This document shows, in pieces, positions 1 to 11,500 of a stretch of DNA of 64,000 nucleotides (the first letter of the stretch is position 1; each line of letters begins with the position of its first letter). The stretch comes from Astropecten irregularis. Taxonomy: Eukaryota; Echinodermata; Asteroidea; Paxillosida; Astropectinidae. A program made the position numbers and the translations under genes. A model generated the notes under the pieces. That model was not told the DNA's origin. It was given only the letters and a program-made list of their open reading frames with translations, and ran no database searches. The stretch is taken from NCBI GenBank assembly GCA_963971285.1, contig OZ020255.1, positions 1,550,001 through 1,614,000 on the forward strand. The letters are read 5' to 3'.

Positions 1-242
1 CAGATAATGTCCAAATGCTAAAAAATGCGATTTTTAGGTTCCAAGTTACTCGGACTAGTGTGAGCCTAAATTTAATAAACAAGGCTTGAGGCTAGGCTTG
101 AGAAGTTATTCTGCTACATGCCATTTGAGGCCCCAAAACTAAATCGACGAAGAAATACTGCACCTTTGTCATGTATATCAAGCCCTTCATTCCATTTAGT
201 ACACACACGAAAATATCGTACATAGACCCTGTCTCAATTTGG

Positions 243-767
243 GGCGATTGTGGGTTTACGGGATCCCAAAACACATTGATTTTTTTGGCTCTGAACTAAC
301 TTCTACTCCTCAAAAATGACACTTTTGACTTTCAGCAAATGTTCCTAGGTCCTTAAAAGCCTACATTGAAGAAATTTGTTAAACATTTCAGGGTTAAAAT
401 TCAATTTTCTTACGCGCTTCTTGTAAACTTTAAAACAGACCGTCTGATCGCGTGAGGCCATTTTGTCTGGTCTGATTAGTCTAGTGCCCAGACCCAACAG
501 ACCAAGAGTCCTCAAAATGTCAGAGTGGAAACCAGACTATTCTCGTCTGCGGCCGTCCGTGCGGCGGTGAAATATGGTACAATCTTGGTTACCGTTTTTA
601 CCCCATAATTTCCCTCAAAAATCAAAGCCCTGCCCTCTTTCCAAAAATTTAAGCTTGGTAATATAAAGGAGGAGACCAACAAAGTAGGCCTATATGTAGG
701 TAAGTTACTTTTCAAAAAGAAGTTTCCTTTCCTTTATAGTTTTAGGACCCGTAAAGCTACAATCCCC
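243..767 (-). mobile_element. Element A copy 1 (~525-bp DNA element, 8-bp target duplication)
   Basis: TIR-like ends GGCGATTGTGGGTTTACGGG and the complement GGGGATTGTAGC are flanked by the direct repeat CAATTTGG (235-242 and 768-775). The body is the reverse complement of 30109-30625. An 8-bp duplication and short TIRs are compatible with hAT or P superfamilies. A more diverged plus-strand relative occupies about 1020-1600. Confidence 0.8.
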
Positions 768-2332
768 CAATTTGGGGTGTGTGCTACCTTAACATGTATC
801 TGATGGAAGCTAGTAGAACGCACACCAGAACCAACGGGACAAACGTCAATGGTGTACACCATGATGTTCCAACAGAAAACCCAAATAAATACGACAAGTC
901 AAATACATGTATTGTGTTAAATCCACAGTTCCCCTGTTGAGACTGTGGTCATTCATAATTATTAAACATGTGCAGGTTACCTCAGTTTAATAGAACAGGA
1001 TTTTTTTCACAAAACAATAGCTTCTACAGTTAAGGAACTCACCTAAATATGTTGGTTGTGATGTCCTCTTCAATATTTGCAAGGTTTACCTTCGTGGAAA
1101 GCGGGCAGGGCTTTGATTTTTGAGTGAAATTATGAGTTAAATTGTAACGACGACGCGCCATAATTTTCAGACGATACACTGAATATAGTCTGGTTTCCGA
1201 CCTGATTTGTACGACTCATGGAATTGTTGGGTTGGGTACCAGACTAACCAGGCTAGAACGTCGGTGATTGGCTGCTGGTAGTTTGTGACAAAATAAAGTC
1301 ACTCGTCTGACAGGATGTTTTCAAGTTCGCAAGAATTAAGCGGGAAAGAAAATTGTATTTTTACACTGAATTATTGTCAAAACATGTTCAATGTAAGGGT
1401 TTCAGGACTCGGGAAGATTTGCATGAAGTCACAAACCTAGTTTTGGAAAAGTAGAAGCTGTTATTTTGTGAAAATGATCCTGTTGTTCTAAACTGATGTA
1501 AGGGTACGAGGCACTTGTCTGGTTTGGTACACATGTAAGTGTAGTGTAGAGGGTCAATGCATGCATGAATAAATAAGTTCCCTACAGTCAAGGTTTAGTG
1601 CCTTAGCAAAAGTTAGGATTAACTCCTCACTTAATGGTAGAAAGTGTGTATTAAAGATTGCAGCCCCAAACTGCATTCTGTAATAAATAAGAGCTGATGT
1701 TTAATATTCTACATGTACGTAGCAAAATGACAAAAGGTCAGCACTGCAAAAATATGGGTATATTATTTTTTTTAATAAAAACATCTTATTTCTGCCTAAT
1801 TTGGTAGTAAAATCTGGATTGCCAGCAGTTAGTGATATTTCCCCTTCACCAGTGTTATTTATTTCTATGAATCTCATTTAAACTGTACATACAGTGAAGT
1901 AGTGGACAACAAAAGTGAAAAAACCCTGTTCAGCAAAGTCAAACTGCAGATACAGTTTGGTATTTCACTGGTTCAATCCAGAAATGGACCCTTCCGGTCT
2001 GTCAATCAAACTGTGCGCATTGACCAATTGGAGGACGCCTTTTAATCAGGTGACCACGAAAGCCTCGGTCAATCTCGGTCACACGCTTATATGTGAGCAC
2101 ACACGTGGGCGGGGCTTACTGAAGCAAAGCCGGAACGGTCCATTGACAAGAATGAACACAGCAATGAATTGTACACTTGTACATACAAAACAAAAGTACA
2201 TGTAAACGCAACGAAAAGTCTGTAGTAAAGACTGACGTTATGTCGGACAAAATGGCCACAATTTGTCAGACCTCAAATCACGCATTGTGATTGGTCAATT
2301 TGTGAAAGGGGCGTGGCCTACTGGATAAGTGT

Positions 2333-2540
2333 ATACACGGGTTTACACCATGGCGGCCATCTTGGATTTTGATCGCAACTTCAAAACGAGGCACTTCCAC
2401 GTCGCATGCGCACTTTTAGTGTAAACCCGTCCATAGTCGAAGACAATACACGGGTTTACACTTCAGCGGTTTTGATCGCGACTTCAAAACGAGGCACTAT
2501 CACGCATGCGCTTTTTTCGAAGTGTAAACCCGTGTATTGG
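2333..2540. repeat. Two adjacent TACACGGGTTTACAC foldbacks
   Basis: The motif ACACGGGTTTACAC occurs at 2335 and 2449 and its complement at 2421 and 2522, bounding two ~95-bp units that share TTGATCGC.ACTTCAAAACG. Tandem insertion or duplication. Confidence 0.78.
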
Positions 2541-3720
2541 TCAGCAGGGTTTGATTGAGAAAGACAACCCTCAGATTTTAGACTAACTGACCATTCTGCG
2601 CACCTCGTTATGTCGGGACCGGACCACATGTTAAAGTCATAAAAATTTTACAATTACATGTACTATTCTTTTCAAATTCCCCGAAGTAGGAAAAAACATT
2701 ACAGTACTAATATTTGACCACCATTACTTAGTGATTATAAAAGCAATAAGGCACTTTTTGATACTTCATATTAAAAAATGGCCGATTCCAAATAGTGCAC
2801 CACCAAGACTTTACAATGTGTTGGCCAATCACAATGTAAGGAATTTGTCGACCCATTCCAGATGCATATTTGGAGGCCAAATTTTGTGAACTGTGATTGG
2901 CCAACGTGTGGTGAACTCTTGATGGCGCACTATTTGGAATCGCCAAATATTCACACATAAAAACTTTTCCACAATTCATTGATTAAAATTATTATAAACA
3001 AAACACAAGTCACACAAACTAAGGTTCTTATGACACACAAGTTTTCGTGCGGTGTTTCAAGGCAATTTGTATCGTGTCATACTGGAATTTCAGTGCAAAG
3101 TCGGGCTAAGGATTCTAGACTTTTGGTTGTTTGATATGTAGACTAATTTTGGTGTAAAAGCCAAGAAGTCGTTGAGATAAGGCAAGGAAACTATCATTAT
3201 TATCAGTACTTGACCAGTAAAACCTCCATAACTCAAACTTGGATAACTCAAAAGTCCTCTTTACTCAAAGTGATGCTTTGTTCCCGCCAAAAGAATAGGC
3301 TTCTGTGTACATAAGTACTTCTGTATGTCAAATTACCTGTGGCCAAAACCCTGCTTAAGTCAAATTTTTGTCCCTCCGAACAATAAAACAAATCGTAGCC
3401 GAGTCTGTCCTTATTAGGTGCTACAGGTATATAATTGAAAATGAAGTACATGTACATGTAATTTGGCATATGTAACATGCCATTTACTATTGTGAGTCGA
3501 TTCCCCTACTCTATGTGCACAAACCCGCATGAAGACGACTTGAAAATTCAAGTTGCGTTAGTCAAAGTCTGGATAACTCAAAGTTTACATTCATTCCCTT
3601 GAAGTTTGAGTTATCGAGGTTTTACTGTACTTACAGCAGGAAAATTCCCATACAACCTTGGGAAAACCCATGCAATCAGGTGTAAGGACTGACAGCCCTG
3701 TCCACACGAAATCCTGCCTT

Positions 3721-3847
3721 GGGGATTCGAACCCCATCCACATGACATGCAGCCTCGGTGGGATTTGAACCCCATCCACATGCCATGCGGTCTCAGTGGG
3801 ATCTGAACCCCATCCACATGACATGCGACCTCAGTGGGATTTGAACC
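3721..3847. repeat. 38-bp tandem repeat, ~3.4 copies, with a tRNA B-box-like word
   Basis: The unit starts GGGATTTGAACCCCATCCAC and continues ATGACATGCGGCCTCAGT. GGATTTGAACC is the complement of a Pol III B box, so it may derive from a SINE head. Confidence 0.75.
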
Positions 3848-4487
3848 TTTGATTCTGGATGTGGAGGACAATTACAAGTGCCACAACACCATCCATGGGC
3901 CGCAATGTGCTGTTGTTTTCATGGATTTGGTAAAGAACCAAGACGACATATAAAAAAGAGGGCTATTGTGAAGTCAGTTAAAGTAAAAATGAATCAATGT
4001 GACGAATCGTTATTGGTCTTCATCGTCTTTTTTGAGATCTGGTGTGTGCATCGCTCGTTCCATTGATTCTGTAAATCGGCCGTTGTCCTGGGCCGTAGGG
4101 CTCCTGCTTCCATCTTCATCAGCCAGACCATCAAGGTTATACGTCTGAGCATTATAACCGCAGCACTGCAGACAAACCAAGGAACGTAAATCATCAACTC
4201 ATCTGGGGACAATTTCACGGCGCTGCTTAGCACAAAAATTTGCTAAGCATGACATTTCTGTCTTAATAAAAACAGGGTTAACAACCAAATTTCCATGTGT
4301 TGCGTATGGCTTGTGAATGTTCTTTGGCTGTTGTTCACTGACCATGAATATCAAATGGAATTTTTAATGGTGGTTTGTTTGACTGGTCAAGACATTTTTG
4401 CGCTAAGCAAATTTTTGTGTTAACCAGCGAAGTGATATTACACCCTGATCTTTAATTTGTAAGGGAAAATTATTTTCTCTTAAAAAA

Positions 4488-4735
4488 AGCAAATTTACAG
4501 GAGCGGGATTTGAACCAGCGACCTCCTGAACACCGTACAGGTGCTTTAGCAACTGAGCCATCCAGCCATAGGTTGGCGCACCACCAACGTAGGGCTGGAT
4601 AGCTCAGTTGGTAAAGCGCCTGTACGGTGTTAAGGAGGTCGCTGGTTCGAATCCCGATCCAGTCAATTTTTCTTTGTTCATCTTTCAATGACTCAAAAAT
4701 TCAGTCAGTTTCCCTTGTGGTTATTTGATGATTAT
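4488..4735 (+). repeat. tRNA-derived SINE-1, inverted pair (palindrome)
   Basis: The plus unit 4591-4735 has a tRNA-like head with A box TAGCTCAGTTGG and B box GGTTCGAATCC, then the body TTTCTTTGTTCA...CAGTCAGTTTCCC. A minus-strand head (4497-4575) precedes it head to head. Other copies: 13808-13945 (+), 17925-18035 (-), 22008-22145 (-). Called SINE rather than a tRNA gene because head plus body recurs. Confidence 0.82.
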
Positions 4736-4985
4736 CAAAAAAGCAAATGATTATTAATGAAATTCAGTCAGCTTTGCTTCTAGTAATAAGCTGAAGATTA
4801 ACCCTAACCCTCTACATTTACCACACAAGACAAAATCCTGCTCACCACACATTACCACAGTCTCCACAGAGCTGGGACTGAATCATAGACTACACATCAA
4901 CACGTAAACCACACTGTGGTGTATTGTGGTATTCAGGATACCACACGTACCTCAGCAAAAACTATGGTATGCAGGTGGGTTAGGG

Positions 4986-5341
4986 TTAAGGTAATATCAT
5001 ACTTAGGTTTTTGTCAAAGAAATACAGATTCATGGGCAAAAATATCAAGACAGATACAGTAACAGTAATCTGTGAAAATTTCAGTCCCATACGGTGCCCA
5101 CTTTTTAAGAAAATGGGGAAAAAAGGCCACAGTATTTCTTTTGTATTTTCTCTTTTATTTTTTATCTTTAAAAAATCAAAAATAATGTTGGTCATTGGTT
5201 TTACTCTTTTCTGGATAAATACAGCATTTCAGGCAGAAATATTTTAACGGTATGTTCCTACCATCACCATCTTCATACCTTGCAAGATAAAGGTAAATCT
5301 GTGAAGATTATTGTTTTGATATGCTATCAAAGTATGATACA
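4986..5341 (+). repeat. TTAA-family foldback, copy 1
   Basis: About 355 bp with inverted ends resembling AGGTAGTATCATACTTTGG, a left TTAA, and the central hallmark GATTCATGGGCAAAAATATC. It lies just 3' of NRAMP exon 14. A TTAA target fits the piggyBac or Kolobok classes; the family is non-coding. Confidence 0.75.
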
Positions 5342-5402
5342 TGTACTACATTTAGTAACAGATTCACTAAGATCTTTGTTGGCAGCAAGTCTATTTACTC
5401 AC

Positions 5403-8400
5403 CGGTATGGGAATCTTTTCTAAGCAAGTCACTCCCAGGGTGATGAGACAGAACCAAATCTGCAAAAGAAAAAAACACAAAAACATGTTATTTTTTTACA
5501 TCATCAGCTTCCAAGATCATGCCCAGCACTTGTGGATTTTCTCCCTTTCGAAGGTCTGGCAGAAACATGATTTTTTCTTCAGATCCGAGGGCAATGAGTT
5601 GTGCGTTGGTTCTCTCCTATGCTACGAGGGTTTTTCTCCGGTTTTCCTCCCTCCATAAAACCAAGCACTTTCAATCTCAGGCTCCGTAATCATAATGGAT
5701 TGCCGGTATTGCTGGCAGCTGAGGGCGCCGATAATACCGGCAATCGGATTACGTTGTAGCCCGTGCTTTGTAACTTAAAGAAAAGGCGTGTAATAAATGC
5801 AATTATTTATTTATTTATTTTATTTTATTTAATGAGTGCCTTTATGGTTCATTAGTTTTGGTGACCTCTTTGACTGATGATCTTTGGTCGTGTGAGACCC
5901 TCACTGGATTGCAATAAGCGGTCTTAAAAGAAGCGTACAAGTTTTGCAAGGCCTCAAAAGAAAAATTATTGAGTTTGAGACAGAAAATGGACTCAACAGT
6001 TCGTAAACAGTGCAAACAGTCACCACGGGAAATCTTGGTTCATCGATGCTGGGTTTTTCAAGGAAATCAAGATTTAGTGTCAGTTCTGACTAAAGCTGGT
6101 CTAACTATCATCAGCCATTACAGTTGATCAAACCTTTTTCTCAGATTGCCAACGACTACCTTAAGACTTTCCCACACTTAGTCCCAGTGCTAGAGACCTT
6201 CTTATCAAACAATAAGACCCACTCGCCGAAGCATTACCTTAATCCTTTAAATCGGGCCAAATCAACCGCCGGAATGCAGGGACCCAGATGTGATCTACCG
6301 TCCCCACGTAAGCATAACAACAGCTGTGCGTGTAGTGCATACCAAAACAAATTTGCTGATATTTGTTACGATGTACAAAATGTCAATTTTTATTTGCCGA
6401 ATTCAAAAAATGGACCAGTTCAGACCATATTGACAACATATACGGATGAACAAAGAAACCTGTTGGCAATCCAAAACAACTCAATTTATTTCCGGGTGTC
6501 TCCGAATCTTGCAACAACAAAAACAGGTTAATAAAGATTATTTTTTGAAAAAATAGTACATTGGAGACTGAGGTGCCATACGTCATCAAACAATTCCTTG
6601 CTCAAGTGCAACCGCAGAGCGGCAAGGTGCTATATGCATAAAGACACTTGGAGCATGGAGGAAGAATTGAAAAGACAATGCTTTGGCGAGGGGGTCATTT
6701 GATCTCTGGTAATTTGTTCGAACTTCTATCATTCCTTCCTTCATGGACTCACCAAGTAGCAGATGAAGACGATGTAAGCACAGAGCATGATGGCTACCAG
6801 GACATACATGGCCCAGTGCTGTGGTAAGCTGGGCACATAGGTCACCACGAAGAACATGTTGATTCCGATAACGACGATAGCAAGTAGGAAACAAACCACC
6901 TTGGCAAATCTGCATAAAAAAAACCCAATGAGGTAAAGAAGCCGTTAAAACGTGGAATAAAAAGACCCAGAATGCAGTATGAGTTAAGACAGCTGTTGGT
7001 CTTTACCCCTTCAGCCTGGGGAGCATCCATAGCAGCCCCACGTCATGGTCTCATACATGTATTATTCATGATTGCTTTGTTATTTCCATTGAAATGCATT
7101 GAATGGGGGCATTGTCTGGAACAAGAGGTTCTGGGAACCTTTATTTTCCACAAAGGTCTGCTCATTGTCGTACATTCACCCCCATAATTTGCATTTGAAA
7201 ATATCTGCATTTTGGAGTTGACCGCAATCTCTGAGTTCCGAACATTTGGGCTTGAATGGATAAGAGTGCACCTTGAATACAATTTATTGCCCTTCAACAA
7301 CGTAGATAAGCGCTTCACTATTAAGTGCCTTTTGAGCACACATGAACAAATCATGTGCTGGCTCAGTTGGGATTCGAGCCCATGACCTCCTGCTTATTAG
7401 TGCAGATGCCATACCGCTATAGGCACCGAGCTAGCTGGGGTCAGCAGAGTGAATTGAATCGAATCGAATAGTTTGCATAATTCTCTCCACGACGAATAAA
7501 CCAATAATAACAGATTAATTACAGCGCCTGCCGATAAGGGATTCAATTCACTCCGCTGACCCCAGCTAGCTGGGCGGCCTAGCAGGTATGGCATCTGCAC
7601 TAATAAGCAGGAGGTGGTGTGGTCGAATCCCAACTGAGCCAGAGCATGATTTTTTTATGTGCACTCAAAAGGCTCTTAGTGAAGTGCTTATCTATGTCGT
7701 TGAAGGTTAATAAATTGTTTGCATAATTCTATCTCCTAGACGAAAAAATCAATAATAACAAATGTGAATTGAATTGAATCAATTCATTGATTTTGTAAAC
7801 GACAGCAAAAAAATTACTTACATTCCATTTTTGAAGTCGTTCATTAGCTTCTCGGTGCTTGTAAATGTTAAGATGGGTATTAAGGCAAATGGAAGCTGTG
7901 GTAAGCAAACAAAAGACAACAGACAATGAAATCAGCATGATTATAGCAGTGATGACAAAACAATACTTCCTATGGTGGGGTTCTGTGACCTCATGGTCTG
8001 GCGTGTCCTACCAAAGTCTTGTGGTCAATCTACAGATTGTGGGTTCGAATCCAGCCATGGGCTAGTGGTGCTTGCATCCTTTGGGCAAGACGCTTTTGTC
8101 ACATATTGCTCCTCTTCACCCAAGTGTACATGGCTACATGTGAGTGTAGAGATGGCTTTGTGGTTTGATAAGCCTCTGTGCACTGAATACGGCAGTCAGG
8201 GCTGGCTCTATACTCCCCAGGGAGTTGAGATGGTTTCAGGAATGTAAATTATGGCTCGATGACCAGGGATAATAATTGATTTGCGCCATGAGTGTCATGC
8301 TTGGCGGATACCGGCGCATTATAAGTGTCCATTATTATTATTATTATTATTATAAATAATAGCTGACAATACTGCAATACAATAGGGTATACATAATAGG

Positions 8401-8475
8401 TGACAATTCTAACATGGTTCCAAACTCTTCAATTATCGCAAAACCTGTCTCGGGGCCTTTCTCAAAGCTCGACTA

Positions 8476-8506
<31 letters not shown>

Positions 8507-11500
8507 AGCTCCGTCGCTGTTTTCATAAGCTGAAAATATAGGTTGGGGTTTTCCATTGAAGCTGAAGCTCTGTTGTCAGAGAATCTACTTCCTAACTGCA
8601 GCCAAATACCTCTATTTTGATACCTGTCATTTTGAAATGGATTCACAAAATGGAGCCGGAGCCGGAGCTTTCAGAAAAGCCCAAGATCTATGAGCCCTGT
8701 CCTCACCTGTAAACTCATGACAACGTTCAGCAGGTCGTTCATGCCCGTCAGGTCATTGACCCCTTTGAAGACAGCGATGAAGATGGTGGGGAAGATAGCA
8801 ATGGACCGTGTCAGCATGATCCTCCTCCAACGAGGCCACTGCAAATTCAGGAAGCCCTAAGTCAAGACAGAGAGAGAGAGAGTCAAGTCCAGCATGAAAC
8901 CAGCTCAGGTGCCGATTTCACTAACGCTTTGTGATCATCGCTAAAGCCAAAATCCATCGCTACATGGCAAATGGCTGCACAAAGTAGCGATCGATTTTCC
9001 GTTTAGCAATGAATTTGGGCTTTAGTGATGATCGCAAACTATTAGTGAAATCGGCCCCAGATCCACCATACAGCCATCCATCTCAGTCAAGATCATTGCC
9101 TGTAGATTGTGGGACAAGTCATGATGATGCCCTTGCACAGATTCACCCTGTCATCCAGCTTTGCAATCCTACTGGAAAACTAAGATCAATCTTAGATCAT
9201 GACCCTATCTTTAGGGCTCCGCACTCGAGCTACTTATAGAATACACCCTTTATATCGACAGCTATAGTTACCCGGATGTTCAGACAAATTATTAACGTGC
9301 AAGTTAATTGGGCAACGTGCGACTTGTTTGTCCAAACATCTGAATGTGACATCACGAGTGCGAAGCCCTATTGCTAACCAAAGTGTGACGTGGTGAAGCA
9401 AATCGCTATGGTGATAGTGGCAGGCCATAAAGGTATTATCATACTTCGGTTTTTGTCAAAGAAATGCAGATTCATGGGCAAAAATATCAAGAAAGATACA
9501 GAAATAGTCATCTGTGAAATTGTCAGTCCCATACGGTGCACACTTTTTGAGAAAACAGTGAAACTTAACTTTATAAAAAAAAACACTGTTATAATTTGAA
9601 TTGTGACATCACACGTTGCTTCGCAATTGGGAAAGATTAAGATTTTTAGATCAATCTTAAAAGTGCTTTGTGAAATCGACCCAAGAACAGAGAAAAAAGT
9701 AAAAGTAATGCAACACAATCACATCGTGGGCATATGTGTGTTAAGGACATAAGCACATTTTGGACAACTTTTCTGACCTCCATGACAAACTGTCCGGCGT
9801 ACGTCCCTGTCATCGTTGAACTCTGACCCGATGCTAGGATTCCCACAGCCCAGATATACAAGGCTGCCTCGCCGAACTCACATCCCAGGTACACACCCTG
9901 CATAAACACACACAAACAAGCAACTTGTTATGATTCATTCATGAAAACTGATGGTACTGCTACAATGGGAGACTATTGACTAACCATTGTTAACCTTAAG
10001 AGGGCGACATTCACCGTTCTCGGGAAACGTGTGCCGTGTTGTTTTGTGAATACAAGTAATAAACTGCTGTAAACTGCTCATCAGCCAAAATAATGAACTG
10101 AAATGTATAAAATGCTTAAAGTAAGGAGGGCCTGACGCGTTTCGATCCTACCAGGATCTTTTGCACGAATATTCGTGGTAAACACAACCGGTGTAAAATA
10201 AGCGCATGAAAATGCCAGGTACATACTGTGCAGTGCCCGGTTGTGGTGGCAGGGGGGATATGAGTTCCCCAAGAACAAACAAATGCAGAATCTTTGGAGA
10301 TTAGCCATCAAAAGGGCGAGTTACAAACGATCATGGTGGCACACGGCAATTATTGTTTTGTGCACAAAGTTTTTACTTTGGCAAGCGAGACCTAGCACAT
10401 TATTCATCGCCAAACATAAGAATTTCACCTCACTTTGTGTTTTCAGGCATTAAGATTGGGGTGGGCGGCAATGAGAAGCTAAAAGTTAATTGTAAATGTC
10501 CTGAATTTAATGTTCACAGCATTTTCCTACGTCTTTTGTAGAGATTTTTGACAATCGCCGTACTTAAAGCGTGTACAGGAGTTTCCGGGAGAACGGTAGT
10601 TTGCTTCCCTCCAAAAGTCTCCCATTCAGGACAAATTTCGAGCGACCAAAATATTTTGTTTTCACAACACACTTGCTGACTATACATGCGCTGCTTACCA
10701 GACATTACCACAAGCTTTCGAATCGTAAACCACGCATTACCACACAAAACCACACTATGGTGTATTGTGGTATGCAGCAAAGCACTCTTACCACCTTTAC
10801 CACAGGAAAATCCATGTGTGGTAAATTGCAATATATACAAGTGGGTTAGGGTTAAGTCAATGGGCCTTTACGAAACCTGGCTTGAGGCTAGACTTGGTAC
10901 TTATTTTGCTACCGCCATTTGAGGCCCACAATACAAAATGAAGGGATTGGGCCACACGACACGAAGCCGAAGAAAGGCTCCAGCTTCGCCATGTATCTCA
11001 AGCCCTTCATTTCATTTAGGACACAAAATGGCGGTAGCAAAATAAATCCCAAGCCTAACCTCAAACCTCATTTCGTCAAGGCCCTATGTTTAGCATGTAG
11101 TCTTTTTTTTAAACAAATACTGATTTAAATTGATAAATTTTGTTAGATTTAGAGAAAACTGAAGACAATTCTCTTACCCCTTTGTAGATGTCCATATCTT
11201 TGATCAAGTCGGTGTTGTTGGGAAAGATATCAGCATACATACTGCCCTGTGCCACACACATTTCATGCTATGGACAGAGACAAATAAAAAACCAACGTCA
11301 ATGAAACAATTTCTATTCCTTTCAAACAGATTACCCAACGCTTAAAGCTGTGAAAGCCTGATGCTTCAATATTAAATGTAGCAAGATCTTATTCAAAGTC
11401 TTAAAGGTATTATCATACTTTGGTAGCATAACGAAATAGAAATCTCCACAGATTTACCTATAACTTACAGGGTATAAAGATGGTGATGGTAGAAACATAC

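Larger units (their letters stand above)
1..5390. other. 3' flank of NRAMP: repeats, no recognised gene
   Basis: Contains element A copies (243-767, diverged 1020-1600), the TACACGGG foldbacks, the 38-bp tandem, a GGCCAATTTCATA foldback, a SINE-1 pair and a TTAA foldback. A terminal NRAMP exon could be here but none stands out. Confidence 0.7.

Noticed and set aside
3721..3847. CRISPR-like array
   Set aside because: Head-to-tail repeats with no spacers, in an animal genome.
3994..4233. Possible terminal NRAMP exon at 4.0-4.2 kb (minus)
   Set aside because: The frame has no NRAMP-like tail and runs into a foldback repeat; no convincing acceptor.
4591..4664. Apparent tRNA gene with A and B boxes
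   Set aside because: The same head plus a common non-tRNA body recurs several times in both orientations; it is a tRNA-derived SINE and the stems are imperfect.
6124..6531. 135-codon frame in NRAMP intron 13
   Set aside because: No recognisable domain; lies in repeat-derived intron DNA.
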